From: an uncultured Cyclobacteriaceae bacterium | Lineage (GTDB): Bacteria; Bacteroidota; Bacteroidia; Cytophagales; Cyclobacteriaceae | Length of the DNA: 62,796 bases | Direction of reading: 5' to 3' | Assembly: GCA_937958005.1 (NCBI GenBank) | Contig: CALGOB010000149.1 | Coordinates: forward strand, 1-62,796 | Part shown: positions 21,442 to 33,630 of the stretch, in pieces | Layout: every line of letters starts with the position of its first letter | Numbering within the stretch: the first letter of the stretch is position 1 | The notes under the pieces: model-generated | Database searches by the model: none | Told to the model about the DNA's origin: nothing | Seen by the model: the letters and a program-made list of their open reading frames with translations, nothing else | Translations under genes and position numbers: made by a program

Positions 21442-21861
21442 ATGTTACAGCCAAAGAGAACAAAATTTAGAAAAGCGCAAAAGGGTAGAGTTAAAGGTAT
21501 AGCTCAAAGAGGCCATACAATTAATTTCGGATCTTTTGCAATAAAAGCGCTTGAGCCTGGGTGGATAACCAGCAGGCAAATAGAAGCAGCTAGAATCGCG
21601 ATGACACGTGCGATGAAAAGAGAAGGTCAAGTTTGGATAAGAATTTTTCCAGATAAGCCAATAACTAAGAAACCAGCTGAAGTAAGGATGGGTAAAGGTA
21701 AAGGAGCTCCTGAGTATTGGGTAGCTACTGTTAGACCTGGTACTATTCTATTCGAATCATCTGGTGTACCAATTGAACTAGGTAGAGAGTCGTTAAGATT
21801 AGCAGCTCAAAAATTACCTATAAGAACTAAATTTGTTGTTAGAAGAGATTATCAAGGATAG
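21442..21861 (+). CDS. rplP: 50S ribosomal protein L16
   Basis: A 139-residue protein near the A and P sites. It begins [16 protein letters not shown] and contains [22 protein letters not shown] (21 residues into the conserved half), the classical L16 signature. It follows rpsC by 24 bp and precedes rpmC by 3 bp. Confidence 0.98.
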   Translation: MLQPKRTKFRKAQKGRVKGIAQRGHTINFGSFAIKALEPGWITSRQIEAARIAMTRAMKREGQVWIRIFPDKPITKKPAEVRMGKGKGAPEYWVATVRPGTILFESSGVPIELGRESLRLAAQKLPIRTKFVVRRDYQG

Positions 21862-21864
21862 ATT

Positions 21865-22059
21865 ATGAATAATTCTGAATTAAGATCTTTAACCTTAGAA
21901 GAGTTACAATCCAAATTATCAGAGGAAAGAAGTAACTTACAAAAAATGAAATTTGCGCATGCTATTACACCGGTTGAAAACCCAAGTAATATCAAACATT
22001 CTAGAAGAGGGATCGCAAGAATTTTAACGGAAATTAGGGCAAAAGAGCTGACCAAATAG
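21865..22059 (+). CDS. rpmC: 50S ribosomal protein L29
   Basis: A 64-residue helical hairpin protein at the tunnel exit. It begins [18 protein letters not shown] and has the [18 protein letters not shown] segment and the basic [15 protein letters not shown] helix usual for L29. It lies between rplP and rpsQ in the standard order. Confidence 0.96.
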   Translation: MNNSELRSLTLEELQSKLSEERSNLQKMKFAHAITPVENPSNIKHSRRGIARILTEIRAKELTK

Positions 22060-22066
22060 TACGGAT

Positions 22067-22321
22067 ATGGAAAGAAATTTAAGAAAAGAAAGAGTTGGAC
22101 AGGTAGTAAGTAATAAGATGCAAAAGTCTATTACTGTTACTGTTCAAAGAAAAATGAAGCATCCAATCTATGGTAAGTTCATCGCTAAAACTAAGAAATT
22201 CACAGTTCATGATGAGAATAATGATTGTGGAATTGGTGATACTGTAAGGATTATGGAAACTCGGCCTTTAAGTAAGAATAAAAGGTGGAGATTAGTAGAA
22301 ATAATAGAAAGAGCTAAGTAA
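22067..22321 (+). CDS. rpsQ: 30S ribosomal protein S17
   Basis: An 84-residue OB-fold protein that binds 16S rRNA. It shows [19 protein letters not shown] and the [18 protein letters not shown] motif. It follows rpmC by 7 bp and ends 1 bp before rplN. Confidence 0.97.
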   Translation: MERNLRKERVGQVVSNKMQKSITVTVQRKMKHPIYGKFIAKTKKFTVHDENNDCGIGDTVRIMETRPLSKNKRWRLVEIIERAK

Positions 22322-22322
22322 G

Positions 22323-22691
22323 ATGATACAGCAGGAATCTAGATTGAATGTAGCTGATAATAGTGGTGCTAAAGAAGTATTATGTATCAGAGTTCTTGGC
22401 GGGACAGGTAAGAGATATGCATCAGTAGGCGACAAAATTGTCGTGTCTGTGAAATCAGCAATTTCTTCCAGTAGTGTCAAGAAAGGAACTGTATCAAAGG
22501 CGGTCATTGTACGAACTAAGAAAGAATTGAGAAGAAAAGACGGTTCTTACATTAGATTTGAAGATAATGCTGCTGTTCTTTTGAATAATAATGATGAGCC
22601 GAGAGGGACTCGTATATTTGGCCCTGTTGCAAGAGAATTAAGAGAGCGTCAATTTATGAAGATTGTTTCTTTAGCTCCTGAAGTACTTTAA
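22323..22691 (+). CDS. rplN: 50S ribosomal protein L14
   Basis: A 122-residue protein at the subunit interface. It begins [19 protein letters not shown] and contains [26 protein letters not shown] at the C terminus (split here from residue 97). It is the first gene of the classical spc cluster, but no promoter is seen before it. Confidence 0.98.
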   Translation: MIQQESRLNVADNSGAKEVLCIRVLGGTGKRYASVGDKIVVSVKSAISSSSVKKGTVSKAVIVRTKKELRRKDGSYIRFEDNAAVLLNNNDEPRGTRIFGPVARELRERQFMKIVSLAPEVL

Positions 22692-22702
22692 ACTAGTTAA
22701 TA

Positions 22703-23023
22703 ATGTCTAAGAAATTACATATCAAAAAGGGAGATACTGTTAAGGTTATTAGTGGTAACTCAAATGGTAAGACAGGCGAAGTTCTTGAGGTACTTGTAGC
22801 TAAGGATAGAGCAATTGTTAAGGGTGTTAATATTGTGACGAAACATGTTAAGCCTACTGCAGCTAACCCAGAAGGTGGGATCAATAAAACTGAGGCAGCA
22901 ATTCATATTAGCAATTTAATGCTCATTGATCCTGCAAACGGAGAACCTACAAGAATAGGAAGAAAATTAAATGATAAAGGAGTGCTTCAAAGGTATTCTA
23001 AGAAAACTGGAGAATTTATTTAA
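22703..23023 (+). CDS. rplX: 50S ribosomal protein L24
   Basis: A 106-residue assembly initiator with an N-terminal KOW motif ([20 protein letters not shown]). It also has the [19 protein letters not shown] segment typical of bacterial L24. It ends 1 bp before the rplE start. Confidence 0.97.
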   Translation: MSKKLHIKKGDTVKVISGNSNGKTGEVLEVLVAKDRAIVKGVNIVTKHVKPTAANPEGGINKTEAAIHISNLMLIDPANGEPTRIGRKLNDKGVLQRYSKKTGEFI

Positions 23024-23024
23024 G

Positions 23025-23576
23025 ATGGCTAATCCTAGATTAAAAGATAAGTATCGCAATGAAATTGTTTCTTCTTTGAAAGAGCATTTTCAGTACACTT
23101 CAGTAATGCAAGTTCCTAAATTAACTAAAATTAGTATTAATAAAGGAATAGGTGCTGCAGTTGCGGATAAGAAATTAGTAGATGTTGGTGTTGAAGAATT
23201 AACAACGATTAGTGGTCAGAAGGCTGTTCCTACTAAAGCTAAAAATTCAATATCTAATTTTAAACTTAGAGAAGGAATGCCAATTGGCGCAAGAGTTACT
23301 CTAAGAGGTGATAAGATGTATGAATTCCTTGATAGATTAATGACTGTGGCTTTACCACGTGTTAGAGACTTCAGAGGGATAAAGGATAAAGGGTTTGATG
23401 GTCGTGGGAATTATACTTTAGGTGTAAAAGAGCAGATTATTTTCCCTGAAATTAGCATAGACAAAGTAAATAAAATTACTGGTATGGATATTACATTTGT
23501 TACTACTGCTAAAACCGATGAAGAAAGTTTTGAATTACTAAAGGCATTTGGATTACCATTTGCTAAAAAGAATTAG
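23025..23576 (+). CDS. rplE: 50S ribosomal protein L5
   Basis: A 183-residue central-protuberance protein that binds 5S rRNA. The frame is open further upstream into rplX, but conserved sequence starts at ATG 23025 ([15 protein letters not shown]), so that start is used. Conserved stretches are [21 protein letters not shown] and [20 protein letters not shown] (each read in parts). Confidence 0.97.
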   Translation: MANPRLKDKYRNEIVSSLKEHFQYTSVMQVPKLTKISINKGIGAAVADKKLVDVGVEELTTISGQKAVPTKAKNSISNFKLREGMPIGARVTLRGDKMYEFLDRLMTVALPRVRDFRGIKDKGFDGRGNYTLGVKEQIIFPEISIDKVNKITGMDITFVTTAKTDEESFELLKAFGLPFAKKN

Positions 23577-23578
23577 AT

Positions 23579-23848
23579 ATGGCTAGAGAATCACTTAAAG
23601 CAAGAGAAAGAAAGAGAGAAAGACTTGTTGCTAAGTTCGAGGCAAAGAGAGCTGCTCTAAAGGAAGCTGGAGATTACGATGCATTAGATAAGTTACCTCG
23701 TAATTCGTCTAAAGTTCGGTTACACAACAGGTGTAAATTGACTGGAAGACCTAAAGGTTATATGAGGAAGTTTGGTGTATCTAGAGTAACATTTAGAGAA
23801 ATGGCTTCTGATGGTAAAATACCAGGTGTAACAAAAGCTTCTTGGTAG
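23579..23848 (+). CDS. rpsN: 30S ribosomal protein S14, zinc-independent long form
   Basis: An 89-residue S14 that begins [17 protein letters not shown] and ends [20 protein letters not shown]. It has one Cys in [17 protein letters not shown] and lacks the CxxC pairs of the zinc-binding form. It ends a closely spaced run of genes; a candidate promoter and an 82-bp gap follow before rpsH. Confidence 0.97.
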   Translation: MARESLKARERKRERLVAKFEAKRAALKEAGDYDALDKLPRNSSKVRLHNRCKLTGRPKGYMRKFGVSRVTFREMASDGKIPGVTKASW

Positions 23849-23886
23849 TTTTTAACAACTTATTTTCTTATTAAAATATTTATACT

Positions 23887-23915
23887 TATTTTTGCACCCC
23901 TGTTATTTGACAGGG
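23887..23915 (+). promoter_or_regulatory. Candidate rpsH promoter box and leader hairpin
   Basis: TATTTTTG (23887-23894) fits the -7 consensus and is followed by CACCCC. A clear TTG -33 box is not seen. A short hairpin, CCCTG (23898-23902) with CAGGG (23911-23915), would lie at the 5' end of the transcript just before rpsH. Confidence 0.45.
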
Positions 23916-23930
23916 TTTAATTTATATAAG

Positions 23931-24326
23931 ATGACAGATCCAATCGCAGATTATTTAACAAGGCTTAGAAATGCTATTAAGTCAAAGCATAAGGTTGTTG
24001 ATATACCGGCATCTAACATTAAGAAAGAGATTACTAAGGTTCTTTATGATAAAGGCTTTATAAGAAGTTATAAGTTTGAGGATAGTGCTGTTCAAGGTAA
24101 TATTAAAATAGCTTTAAAATATAATAATGTTACTAAGCAGTCGGCCATTATCAAACTAGAAAGAGTTAGTAAGCCAGGTTTAAGGAAGTATTCACCTGCT
24201 TCTGATTTACCTAGGGTTCTTAATGGTTTAGGTATTGCTATCTTGTCAACTTCACAAGGAGTTTTGACAGATAAAGAGGCGAGAGTAAATAATATTGGTG
24301 GTGAAGTTCTCTGTTACGTTTATTAA
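23931..24326 (+). CDS. rpsH: 30S ribosomal protein S8
   Basis: A 131-residue 16S rRNA-binding protein. The ATG at 23931 ([16 protein letters not shown]) matches the family N terminus; the open frame upstream uses a TTG inside the promoter-like box and is not used. The C terminus has the [21 protein letters not shown] signature (from about 110). In E. coli S8 represses the spc operon. Confidence 0.97.
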   Translation: MTDPIADYLTRLRNAIKSKHKVVDIPASNIKKEITKVLYDKGFIRSYKFEDSAVQGNIKIALKYNNVTKQSAIIKLERVSKPGLRKYSPASDLPRVLNGLGIAILSTSQGVLTDKEARVNNIGGEVLCYVY

Positions 24327-24339
24327 AATTAGCTAAAAG

Positions 24340-24891
24340 ATGTCAAGAATAGGAAAAGCGCCAATAAATTTACCTGCAGGTGTTACTGTAGAGATCGTAG
24401 GGTCTACTATTAAATCTAAAGGACCTAAGGGATCTTTAGAACAAATAATAGATCCTGACTTCAATGTGAAGTTAGAAGATAATGTAGTGACAGTAGAAAG
24501 ACCTACAGAGCAAAAAAGACACAAAGCCTTACATGGCCTTTATAGATCTTTAATTGCTAATATGATAGTAGGTGTAGCAGATGGTTATAAGAAACAATTA
24601 GAATTAGTAGGTGTCGGTTACAAGGCTGCTGTTCAAGGAAATGTACTTGAATTAAACCTTGGTTACTCACATAATATTTATTTAGCGGTACCAGAACAAG
24701 TTAAGGTGGCTGCTGAGACTCAAAAAGGAAAAAACCCTATTGTTACACTTGAAAGTAATGATAAGCAATTAATAGGGCAAGTAGCTGCAAAAATACGTTC
24801 ACTTAGAAAGGTTGAACCTTATAAAGGGAAAGGTATTAGGTTTGTTGGTGAGGTTATTAGAAGAAAAGCTGGTAAAACTGCTGCTAAATAA
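24340..24891 (+). CDS. rplF: 50S ribosomal protein L6
   Basis: A 183-residue protein near the sarcin-ricin loop made of two similar domains. It begins [15 protein letters not shown] and contains [15 protein letters not shown] and the C-terminal [21 protein letters not shown]. It follows rpsH by 13 bp. Confidence 0.98.
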   Translation: MSRIGKAPINLPAGVTVEIVGSTIKSKGPKGSLEQIIDPDFNVKLEDNVVTVERPTEQKRHKALHGLYRSLIANMIVGVADGYKKQLELVGVGYKAAVQGNVLELNLGYSHNIYLAVPEQVKVAAETQKGKNPIVTLESNDKQLIGQVAAKIRSLRKVEPYKGKGIRFVGEVIRRKAGKTAAK

Positions 24892-24898
24892 TATTATT

Positions 24899-25249
24899 AT
24901 GCCGATTACAAAAGAAAGTAAAAGATTAAGAATTAAACTTGGTATTAGAAGAAAAATATCGGGTACTGCTAGTAGGCCTAGATTGGCTGTTTTTAAAAGC
25001 AATAAAGGTATTTACGTGCAGGCAATTGATGATACTACCGGAAATACCTTAGCGTTTAGTTCGTCTAAAGATATAGGTGAAGGTGGTAAAGTGAATGTTA
25101 CTGTTGCTAAGGCAGTTGGTGCTAAAATAGCTGAAAAATTAAAAGGTAAGGGATTAGAAACTGTTGTTTTTGACAGAGGAGGATATCCTTATCATGGTAA
25201 AATTAAATCTTTAGCTGAAGGTGCCAGAGAGGGAGGTTTACAATTTTAA
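24899..25249 (+). CDS. rplR: 50S ribosomal protein L18
   Basis: A 116-residue 5S rRNA-binding protein. The frame extends back into rplF, but ATG 24899 ([19 protein letters not shown]) matches the family start and lies 7 bp after rplF. The C terminus [20 protein letters not shown] is diagnostic. Confidence 0.97.
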   Translation: MPITKESKRLRIKLGIRRKISGTASRPRLAVFKSNKGIYVQAIDDTTGNTLAFSSSKDIGEGGKVNVTVAKAVGAKIAEKLKGKGLETVVFDRGGYPYHGKIKSLAEGAREGGLQF

Positions 25250-25254
25250 ATATT

Positions 25255-25773
25255 ATGTCTCAGAATAGTGTAAAATTGATAAAAGCTAGCGAAATTGACC
25301 TTAAAGAAAAGGTTGTAGCTATCAAACGTGTTGCCAAAGTTGTTAAAGGCGGTAGAAGATTTAGTTTTTCTGCAATTGTAGTAGTGGGTGACGGAAAAGG
25401 TATTGTTGGTTATGGATTAGGTAAAGCAAATGAAGTAACAGATGCTATTACAAAAGGTGTTGACGATGCCAAGAAAAACCTAGTGAGAGTTCCTGTTTAT
25501 AAAGGGACTGTACCGCATGAATCGTTAGGTAAGTATGGAGGTGGTTATGTATTGTTAAAACCTGCTTCTACTGGTACAGGAGTTATTGCTGGTGGTGCTA
25601 TGAGAGCTGTCTTAGAAAGTGCAGGTGTACATGATGTACTGGCGAAATCTAAAGGTTCTTCTAATCCACACAATGTTGTAAAGGCTACTTTTGATGCATT
25701 GGCCAATATGAGAGATGCTTACTCTGTAGCCCAACAAAGAGGTGTTTCATTGAACAAAGTATTTAACGGTTAA
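25255..25773 (+). CDS. rpsE: 30S ribosomal protein S5
   Basis: A 172-residue fidelity protein at the mRNA entry channel. The N-terminal dsRBD-like domain includes [20 protein letters not shown] and [10 protein letters not shown]. The C-terminal domain has [18 protein letters not shown]. It is 5 bp from rplR and 6 bp from rpmD. Confidence 0.98.
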   Translation: MSQNSVKLIKASEIDLKEKVVAIKRVAKVVKGGRRFSFSAIVVVGDGKGIVGYGLGKANEVTDAITKGVDDAKKNLVRVPVYKGTVPHESLGKYGGGYVLLKPASTGTGVIAGGAMRAVLESAGVHDVLAKSKGSSNPHNVVKATFDALANMRDAYSVAQQRGVSLNKVFNG

Positions 25774-25779
25774 TTAGAG

Positions 25780-25959
25780 ATGGCTAAAGTTCAGATTACA
25801 CAAACAAGAAGTATTATTAAGAGACCTAAAAATCAAAAGTTAACTATAAAGGCTTTAGGATTAGGCAGAATTAATAAAACTGTTGAAAAAGAATTGAATC
25901 CTCAAATATCAGGTATGATTAATACTGTTAGTCATTTGGTATCTGTAAAAGAAATATAA
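25780..25959 (+). CDS. rpmD: 50S ribosomal protein L30
   Basis: A short gene of 59 codons between rpsE and rplO, found by reading the gap. The product begins [20 protein letters not shown] and continues [17 protein letters not shown], the L30 core. It starts 6 bp after rpsE and ends 1 bp before rplO. It is the long-known position of L30 in the spc cluster. Confidence 0.95.
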   Translation: MAKVQITQTRSIIKRPKNQKLTIKALGLGRINKTVEKELNPQISGMINTVSHLVSVKEI

Positions 25960-25960
25960 T

Positions 25961-26407
25961 ATGAAGCTTAATACATTAAAACCTGCTTCTGGATCAGTTA
26001 AATCTGGAAAAAGAATTGGTAGAGGTCAAGGCTCAGGAAGAGGTGGTACTTCTACTAGAGGGCATAAGGGTGCTAAGTCAAGATCAGGTTATAGCAGAAA
26101 ACTAGGTTTTGAAGGTGGACAAATGCCACTTCAACGTAGGGTTCCTAAATTTGGATTTACAAGTCCGAATAGAGTTGAAACGACGCCTATTAATCTTGAT
26201 ACTATTCAGGCTTTATCTGACAAATTATCTCTTACAGAGGTAACAATAGATATTTTAAGAGAAAATGGATTAGCTGGAAAAAAAGATGTAGTAAAAGTTT
26301 TAGGACGTGGTGAAATTAAATCATCAGTTAAAATTTCTGCACATCAATTTTCTAATAGTGCAAAAGCTGCTATTGAGAAGGCTGGAGGAGAAGCTATAAA
26401 TTTATAG
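25961..26407 (+). CDS. rplO: 50S ribosomal protein L15
   Basis: A 148-residue assembly protein. It begins MKLNTLKPASGSVKSGKRIG and has the Gly/Arg-rich GRGQGSGRGGTSTRGHKGAKS tract (read in parts, about 21-41) and GFEGGQMPLQRRVPKFGF. It is 1 bp from rpmD and 3 bp from secY. Confidence 0.98.
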   Translation: MKLNTLKPASGSVKSGKRIGRGQGSGRGGTSTRGHKGAKSRSGYSRKLGFEGGQMPLQRRVPKFGFTSPNRVETTPINLDTIQALSDKLSLTEVTIDILRENGLAGKKDVVKVLGRGEIKSSVKISAHQFSNSAKAAIEKAGGEAINL

Positions 26408-26410
26408 AAC

Positions 26411-27742
26411 ATGAAAAAGTTTTTTACCACAATAAAGAATATTTTTTCAATAGAGGATTTAAGGGTTCGTATTTTAAATACACTTGGATTTCTGATTATA
26501 TTCAGATTAGGATCTTTTATTGTTTTACCTGGCATAGATCCTGTTATTCTTGAATCTTTAAAAGGAGAAACAACAGGCATTTTGGGATATATTGATACCT
26601 TTTTAGGTGGAGCCTTTAATAATGCTTCTATCTTTGGTCTAGGTATTATGCCTTATATCTCAGCTTCTATTGTACTTCAACTGTTGACCGTTGCTGTACC
26701 TTATTTTCAGAAGTTACAAAAAGAAGGCGATAGTGGTAGAAAACGAATTACTCAGATTACAAGAGTTTTAACAATTATTATTTGTCTGGCTCAATCTGTA
26801 GGATATTTAACCCAAGCAGTTCCTCAAGAAGCGATTATATTAGGAAATAAATTTTTATTTCAAGCTTCCTCTATGATTATTCTTACATCAGGTACTGTGT
26901 TTTGTATGTGGTTAGGTGAGAAGATTACTGACAAAGGGATTGGAAATGGAATTTCAATGCTAATAATGATTGGTATAATTTCTCGTTTCCCGGGAAGTAT
27001 AGTTCAAGAAGCTGTAAGTAGAAATGCTAATAACCTACTTCTAATTTATTTGTTGGAAATTGTGGCTTTGTTCTTTATAGTTATGGTGGTAGTTATGTTA
27101 GTACAGGCTGTACGAAGGGTTCCTGTTCAGTATGCAAAGAGTGTAGTAGGAAACAAGATTCAAGGTGGCTCCAGACAATATATTCCTTTGAAGGTTAATT
27201 CATCTGGAGTAATGCCAATTATTTTTGCTCAGTCATTAATGTTTATCCCAGCATTAATTGCAGGTATTTGGAGTGATTCTAGTGAGGCTGCTCTTTTTAT
27301 AGGACAGACTTTTAGCAACCCAGGAGCTTGGCAGTACAATTTATTATTCGCTATATTAATTATAGTGTTTACCTTCTTCTATACAGCTATTACCATTAAC
27401 CCTAATCAAATAGCTGATGATATGAAAAGAAACGGAAGTTTCGTACCTGGTGTTAAGCCTGGGAAACAAACTTCAGAATTTATTGATAATATTTTAACAA
27501 AGATTACGTTACCTGGGTCCTTCTTCTTAGCGATTGTTGCTATTTTACCAGCTTTTGCAATGCTAGCAGGGATAAGTCAGGATTTTGCTCAATTTTATGG
27601 AGGTACTTCTTTGTTAATTATGGTTGGAGTAATATTAGATACACTTCAACAAATAGAAAGTTATTTGATTATACGTCATTATGACGGTATGATGAAAAGT
27701 GGTAAAATTAAGGGTAGATCTCAAAATGTAGCAGTAGCATAA
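26411..27742 (+). CDS. secY: Preprotein translocase subunit SecY
   Basis: The 443-residue channel subunit of the Sec translocon in the inner membrane, with about ten hydrophobic helices. Recognisable stretches are [16 protein letters not shown] (plug/TM2 region), [16 protein letters not shown] and the cytoplasmic loop [15 protein letters not shown]. Its stop shares one base with the infA start. Confidence 0.98.
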   Translation: MKKFFTTIKNIFSIEDLRVRILNTLGFLIIFRLGSFIVLPGIDPVILESLKGETTGILGYIDTFLGGAFNNASIFGLGIMPYISASIVLQLLTVAVPYFQKLQKEGDSGRKRITQITRVLTIIICLAQSVGYLTQAVPQEAIILGNKFLFQASSMIILTSGTVFCMWLGEKITDKGIGNGISMLIMIGIISRFPGSIVQEAVSRNANNLLLIYLLEIVALFFIVMVVVMLVQAVRRVPVQYAKSVVGNKIQGGSRQYIPLKVNSSGVMPIIFAQSLMFIPALIAGIWSDSSEAALFIGQTFSNPGAWQYNLLFAILIIVFTFFYTAITINPNQIADDMKRNGSFVPGVKPGKQTSEFIDNILTKITLPGSFFLAIVAILPAFAMLAGISQDFAQFYGGTSLLIMVGVILDTLQQIESYLIIRHYDGMMKSGKIKGRSQNVAVA

Positions 27743-27960
27743 TGGCAAAACAATCATCGATAGAGCAAGACGGAACTATTGTAGAAGCATTGTCAAATGC
27801 TATGTTTAGAGTAGAACTTGAGAATGGACATCAGGTTGTTGCGCATATCTCCGGTAAAATGAGAATGAATTACATTAAGATTCTACCAGGAGATAGGGTT
27901 AAGTTAGAAATGAGCCCTTATGATTTAACCAAAGGTAGAATTGTTTATAGATATAAATAG
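27742..27960 (+). CDS. infA: Translation initiation factor IF-1
   Basis: A 72-residue OB-fold factor that binds the 30S A site during initiation. It begins [17 protein letters not shown] and contains [19 protein letters not shown] and [13 protein letters not shown]. It is coupled to secY by a one-base overlap and precedes rpmJ. Confidence 0.98.
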   Translation: MAKQSSIEQDGTIVEALSNAMFRVELENGHQVVAHISGKMRMNYIKILPGDRVKLEMSPYDLTKGRIVYRYK

Positions 27961-27964
27961 TGTC

Positions 27965-28081
27965 ATGAAAGTAAAGGCATCAGTAAAAAAGAGAAGTAAT
28001 GATTGCAAAGTCATCCGAAGGAACGGAAAGGTTTATGTGATCAACAAAAAAAATCCAAAATTTAAACAAAGGCAAGGTTAA
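27965..28081 (+). CDS. rpmJ: 50S ribosomal protein L36, zinc-independent form
   Basis: A 38-codon gene found in the infA-rpsM gap. The product begins [20 protein letters not shown] and ends PKFKQRQG, the L36 pattern. Of the four usual zinc ligands (C11, C14, C27, H33) only C14 remains; the others are Ser, Asn and Phe. It is 4 bp after infA and 2 bp before rpsM. Confidence 0.95.
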   Translation: MKVKASVKKRSNDCKVIRRNGKVYVINKKNPKFKQRQG

Positions 28082-28083
28082 TT

Positions 28084-28461
28084 ATGGCTAGAGTATCCGG
28101 CGTTGATATACCAGATAATAAAAGAGGTGAAATTGGTTTAACCTATATATATGGTATTGGCAAAAACACAGCTCAAAAGATTTTAGATAAAGCTGGTGTT
28201 GATAGAAGTAAAAAGGTTGGTGAGTGGAATGATGAAGAATCAAACACCATCAGAACTATCATCAGTGAAACTTATAAGGTTGAGGGTGTTCTCAAGTCTG
28301 AAGTACAGCTTAATATTAAGAGGCTTTTAGATATTGGATGTTACCGTGGTTTAAGACATAGAAAAGGTCTACCTGTAAGGGGACAAAAGACTAAGAATAA
28401 TGCTAGAACCAGAAAAGGTAAGAGAAAAACTGTTGCGAATAAGAAGAAGGCTACTAAATAA
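28084..28461 (+). CDS. rpsM: 30S ribosomal protein S13
   Basis: A 125-residue head protein that contacts the large subunit. It begins [19 protein letters not shown] and has [19 protein letters not shown] and TRKGKRKTV at its basic tail. It is the first gene of the alpha cluster. Confidence 0.98.
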   Translation: MARVSGVDIPDNKRGEIGLTYIYGIGKNTAQKILDKAGVDRSKKVGEWNDEESNTIRTIISETYKVEGVLKSEVQLNIKRLLDIGCYRGLRHRKGLPVRGQKTKNNARTRKGKRKTVANKKKATK

Positions 28462-28467
28462 TAGATA

Positions 28468-28860
28468 ATGGCACAGAAAAGGAAAGATAAAGCTAAAAAG
28501 AAGGTCGTTATAGTTGAACCAGTTGGTCAGGCGCATATTAGAGCTTCTTTTAATAATATCATCATATCTATGACTAATACGCAGGGACAAGTTATTTCTT
28601 GGGCTTCTGCTGGAAAAATGGGCTTTAAAGGTTCAAAGAAAAATACCCCTTACGCAGCTCAAGTTGCCGCTGACAATTGTGCAAAGGCAGCATATGATCT
28701 GGGTTTAAGGAAAGTTGAAGTGTTTGTAAAAGGACCTGGGGCAGGACGTGAGTCTGCGATCAGAACTATCCAAAATACTGGAATAGAGGTTACTTTGATT
28801 AAGGATGTTACTCCATTACCACATAATGGATGTCGTCCTCCTAAAAGAAGAAGGGTTTAA
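28468..28860 (+). CDS. rpsK: 30S ribosomal protein S11
   Basis: A 130-residue platform protein. Conserved stretches are [21 protein letters not shown], split over residues 20-40, and [21 protein letters not shown]. The C terminus [13 protein letters not shown] is typical. It follows rpsM by 6 bp. Confidence 0.98.
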   Translation: MAQKRKDKAKKKVVIVEPVGQAHIRASFNNIIISMTNTQGQVISWASAGKMGFKGSKKNTPYAAQVAADNCAKAAYDLGLRKVEVFVKGPGAGRESAIRTIQNTGIEVTLIKDVTPLPHNGCRPPKRRRV

Positions 28861-28879
28861 TATCAAGAATTACTAAGAA

Positions 28880-29485
28880 ATGGCAAGATATACAGGTCCC
28901 AAGGCTAAAATTGCAAGAAAGTTTAATGACCCAATTTTTGGTGCAAGTAAAGCTTTACAAAAGAAAAGTTATCCTCCTGGTCAGCACGGCAGAGGAAGAA
29001 GAAGAAAACAGTCTGAATATGCTGTTCAACTAGCAGAAAAGCAAAAAGCTAAATATACTTATGGTGTATTAGAAAGACAATTTGCTAATGCTTTTGACAA
29101 AGCTTCTAGAAAAAGTGGTATTACTGGTGAAGTACTATTACAATTACTTGAAGCTAGATTGGATAATACTGTTTATAGGTTAGGGATTGCTCCTACAAGG
29201 AGAGCAGCTCGTCAACTTGTATTACATAAACATATAACAGTTAATGGTGGTATTGTAAATATCCCATCATATCACCTATCTAATGGAGATGTAATTACTG
29301 TAAGAGAGAAATCAAAGTCTCTTGAGGTGATTAGTAACAGTGTCGCTGGTAGAGCGATTAATAAATTTTCCTGGTTAGAGTGGGATAATACAGAACTAAG
29401 TGGGAAGTATTTAAATGCTCCAGCTAGAGATGAAATACCGGAGAATATCAAAGAACAACTAATAGTTGAACTTTACTCTAAATAA
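28880..29485 (+). CDS. rpsD: 30S ribosomal protein S4
   Basis: A 201-residue assembly-initiating protein. It begins [15 protein letters not shown] and has the [21 protein letters not shown]4-domain segment and HKHITVNG. S4 is the usual repressor of the alpha operon in E. coli; no pseudoknot leader was identified here. Confidence 0.98.
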   Translation: MARYTGPKAKIARKFNDPIFGASKALQKKSYPPGQHGRGRRRKQSEYAVQLAEKQKAKYTYGVLERQFANAFDKASRKSGITGEVLLQLLEARLDNTVYRLGIAPTRRAARQLVLHKHITVNGGIVNIPSYHLSNGDVITVREKSKSLEVISNSVAGRAINKFSWLEWDNTELSGKYLNAPARDEIPENIKEQLIVELYSK

Positions 29486-29510
29486 TTCTTTAATTAAAAA
29501 TACACAAACT

Positions 29511-30500
29511 ATGTCAATACTTGCATTTCAAATGCCCGAGAAGGTAGTGATGGAAAAAGCAGATGATTTCCATGGACTGTTTACCTTTAAGCCTTTGGAA
29601 AAGGGCTATGGGGTTACCATTGGTAATGCATTGAGGCGTATACTTCTATCTTCATTAGAAGGATATGCTATTACTGGAATTAAAGTTCCAGGTGTGTTAC
29701 ACGAGTTTTCAACTATTGAGGGTGTTTTAGAGGATGTTTCTGAGATTATTCTTAATTTAAAAATGGTTCGTTTTAAGAAAATTACTGACTTAATTGATAA
29801 TAAAATTACAGTCAGCATTTCTAACAAGAAACATTTTACTGCTGGAGATATTGGAGATGTTACAACTTCGTTTGAAATATTAAATCCTGAGCATGTAATA
29901 TGCAATTTGGATACTTCAGCACAGTTTGAAATTGAATTAACTGTTGAAAAGGGTAGAGGATATGTAACTGCTGAGGAAAATAGACCTTCTGATCAGATAT
30001 TTGGTTATATACCTGTCGATTCAATCTTTACACCTATTAAGAATGTTAAATATTCAATAGAAAATACAAGGGTTGAGCAAAAAACTGATTACGAACAGTT
30101 AATTGTAGATATAGAGACAGATGGATCTATTCATCCTGAAAATGCTTTGAAAGGTGCAGCTAATATATTGATTCAACATTTTATGTTATTCTCTGATCAA
30201 ACCATGATCCTAGATACACATGATAAAGGTGAACCTGAAGCTGTAGATGAAGAATTACTTCATATGAGGAAGCTTCTTAAGACTCAATTAAATGATCTAG
30301 ACCTTTCTGTAAGAGCTTATAATTGTTTAAAGGCTGCTGATGTTAAGACACTTGGTGATTTAGTTAGATTAGAGATTTCTGATATGATGAAATTCAGAAA
30401 TTTTGGTAAAAAATCTTTAGCTGAATTAGAACAATTAGTAGCTGATAAGAATTTAACTTTTGGAATGGATTTGTCTAAGTACAAATTAGAGGAAGACTAA
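29511..30500 (+). CDS. rpoA: DNA-directed RNA polymerase subunit alpha
   Basis: A 329-residue subunit that dimerises to start polymerase assembly. The N-terminal domain has [20 protein letters not shown]; the C-terminal domain has [23 protein letters not shown]. The frame runs back over the rpsD stop through a TTG, but ATG 29511 ([11 protein letters not shown]) lies 25 bp after rpsD and fits the family start. Confidence 0.97.
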   Translation: MSILAFQMPEKVVMEKADDFHGLFTFKPLEKGYGVTIGNALRRILLSSLEGYAITGIKVPGVLHEFSTIEGVLEDVSEIILNLKMVRFKKITDLIDNKITVSISNKKHFTAGDIGDVTTSFEILNPEHVICNLDTSAQFEIELTVEKGRGYVTAEENRPSDQIFGYIPVDSIFTPIKNVKYSIENTRVEQKTDYEQLIVDIETDGSIHPENALKGAANILIQHFMLFSDQTMILDTHDKGEPEAVDEELLHMRKLLKTQLNDLDLSVRAYNCLKAADVKTLGDLVRLEISDMMKFRNFGKKSLAELEQLVADKNLTFGMDLSKYKLEED

Positions 30501-30504
30501 GATA

Positions 30505-31050
30505 ATGAGACACGGTAAGAAATTTAATCATTTAGGAAGAACTGCTCCGCATAGAAAGGCAATGTTGTCTAATATGGCGTCTTCACTAATACTTAATAAG
30601 AGGATCAATACTACGCTTGCTAAAGCCAAAGAGCTTAGAAAGTTTGTAGAGCCTTTAATTACAAGAGCAAAGGATGACTCTACTCATTCAAGAAGAACTG
30701 TATTTTCTTATTTACAAAATAAGGAATCGGTAAAAACACTTTTTGGGGAAGTAGTTGATAAGGTTGGTAATAGACCAGGTGGATATACAAGAATTATTAA
30801 AACAGGTTTTAGATTAGGTGATAATGCTGAAATGTGTATGATGGAACTTGTAGATTTCAATGCATTCTTATTGACTGAGGAGAAAGTCGAGGCTCCTACT
30901 AAGACTAGAAGAAGTAGAAGAGGATCTAAGAAGACTACAGATGCAGCAGTTGAAGCTACTGATGTGGCTACCAAAGATGCTGAAAATAAAGAAGAAGCTT
31001 CTAAAGAAGAACCTTCGAATGACACTAATGAAGATACTAAATCTGAATAG
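30505..31050 (+). CDS. rplQ: 50S ribosomal protein L17 with C-terminal tail
   Basis: A 181-residue protein, longer than the usual 120 or so. The core begins [20 protein letters not shown] and ends near ELVDFNAF. It is followed by a low-complexity tail of about 60 residues: first basic ([11 protein letters not shown]), then acidic with many Glu, Asp and Ala. It closes the ribosomal protein run and is followed by a terminator. Confidence 0.97.
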   Translation: MRHGKKFNHLGRTAPHRKAMLSNMASSLILNKRINTTLAKAKELRKFVEPLITRAKDDSTHSRRTVFSYLQNKESVKTLFGEVVDKVGNRPGGYTRIIKTGFRLGDNAEMCMMELVDFNAFLLTEEKVEAPTKTRRSRRGSKKTTDAAVEATDVATKDAENKEEASKEEPSNDTNEDTKSE

Positions 31051-31074
31051 ATGTCATATTAAACAATATGGAGA

Positions 31075-31105
31075 GGGATTGAATATTTATTCAATCCCTT
31101 TTTTT
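31075..31105 (+). terminator. Terminator after rplQ
   Basis: GGGATTGAAT (31075-31084) pairs perfectly with ATTCAATCCC (31089-31098) around a 4-nt loop, followed by seven T. It ends the rplC-rplQ transcript. Confidence 0.9.
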
Positions 31106-31115
31106 ATGCTTTTAC

Positions 31116-31144
31116 TTGTCATATCACATTAATTGTTAATTTTG
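31116..31144 (+). promoter_or_regulatory. Promoter of carA-eno
   Basis: TTG at 31116-31118 and TAATTTTG at 31137-31144 are 18 nt apart. The likely transcription start leaves only a short leader before ATG 31160. The TCAAGC after the -7 box differs from the translation-gene promoters. Confidence 0.6.
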
Positions 31145-31159
31145 TCAAGCATTATTAAT

Positions 31160-33549
<2,390 letters not shown>

Positions 33550-33570
33550 ACTTGATCGATTATCTTAAAA

Positions 33571-33604
33571 AGTCCTGATGCCCATGTGTCAGGACTTTTT
33601 TTTA
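33571..33604 (+). terminator. Terminator after eno
   Basis: AGTCCTGA (33571-33578) pairs with TCAGGACT (33589-33596), followed by eight T in all. The leading A run also allows some action in the reverse direction. Confidence 0.85.
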
Positions 33605-33610
33605 TCTTTG
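33603..33610 (+). promoter_or_regulatory. Candidate -7 box before the DivIC-like gene
   Basis: TATCTTTG fits the -7 consensus and overlaps the eno terminator tail. It lies 20 bp before the next gene. No TTG -33 box is evident. Confidence 0.4.
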
Positions 33611-33630
33611 TATAAATAAGACTTTTTTCT

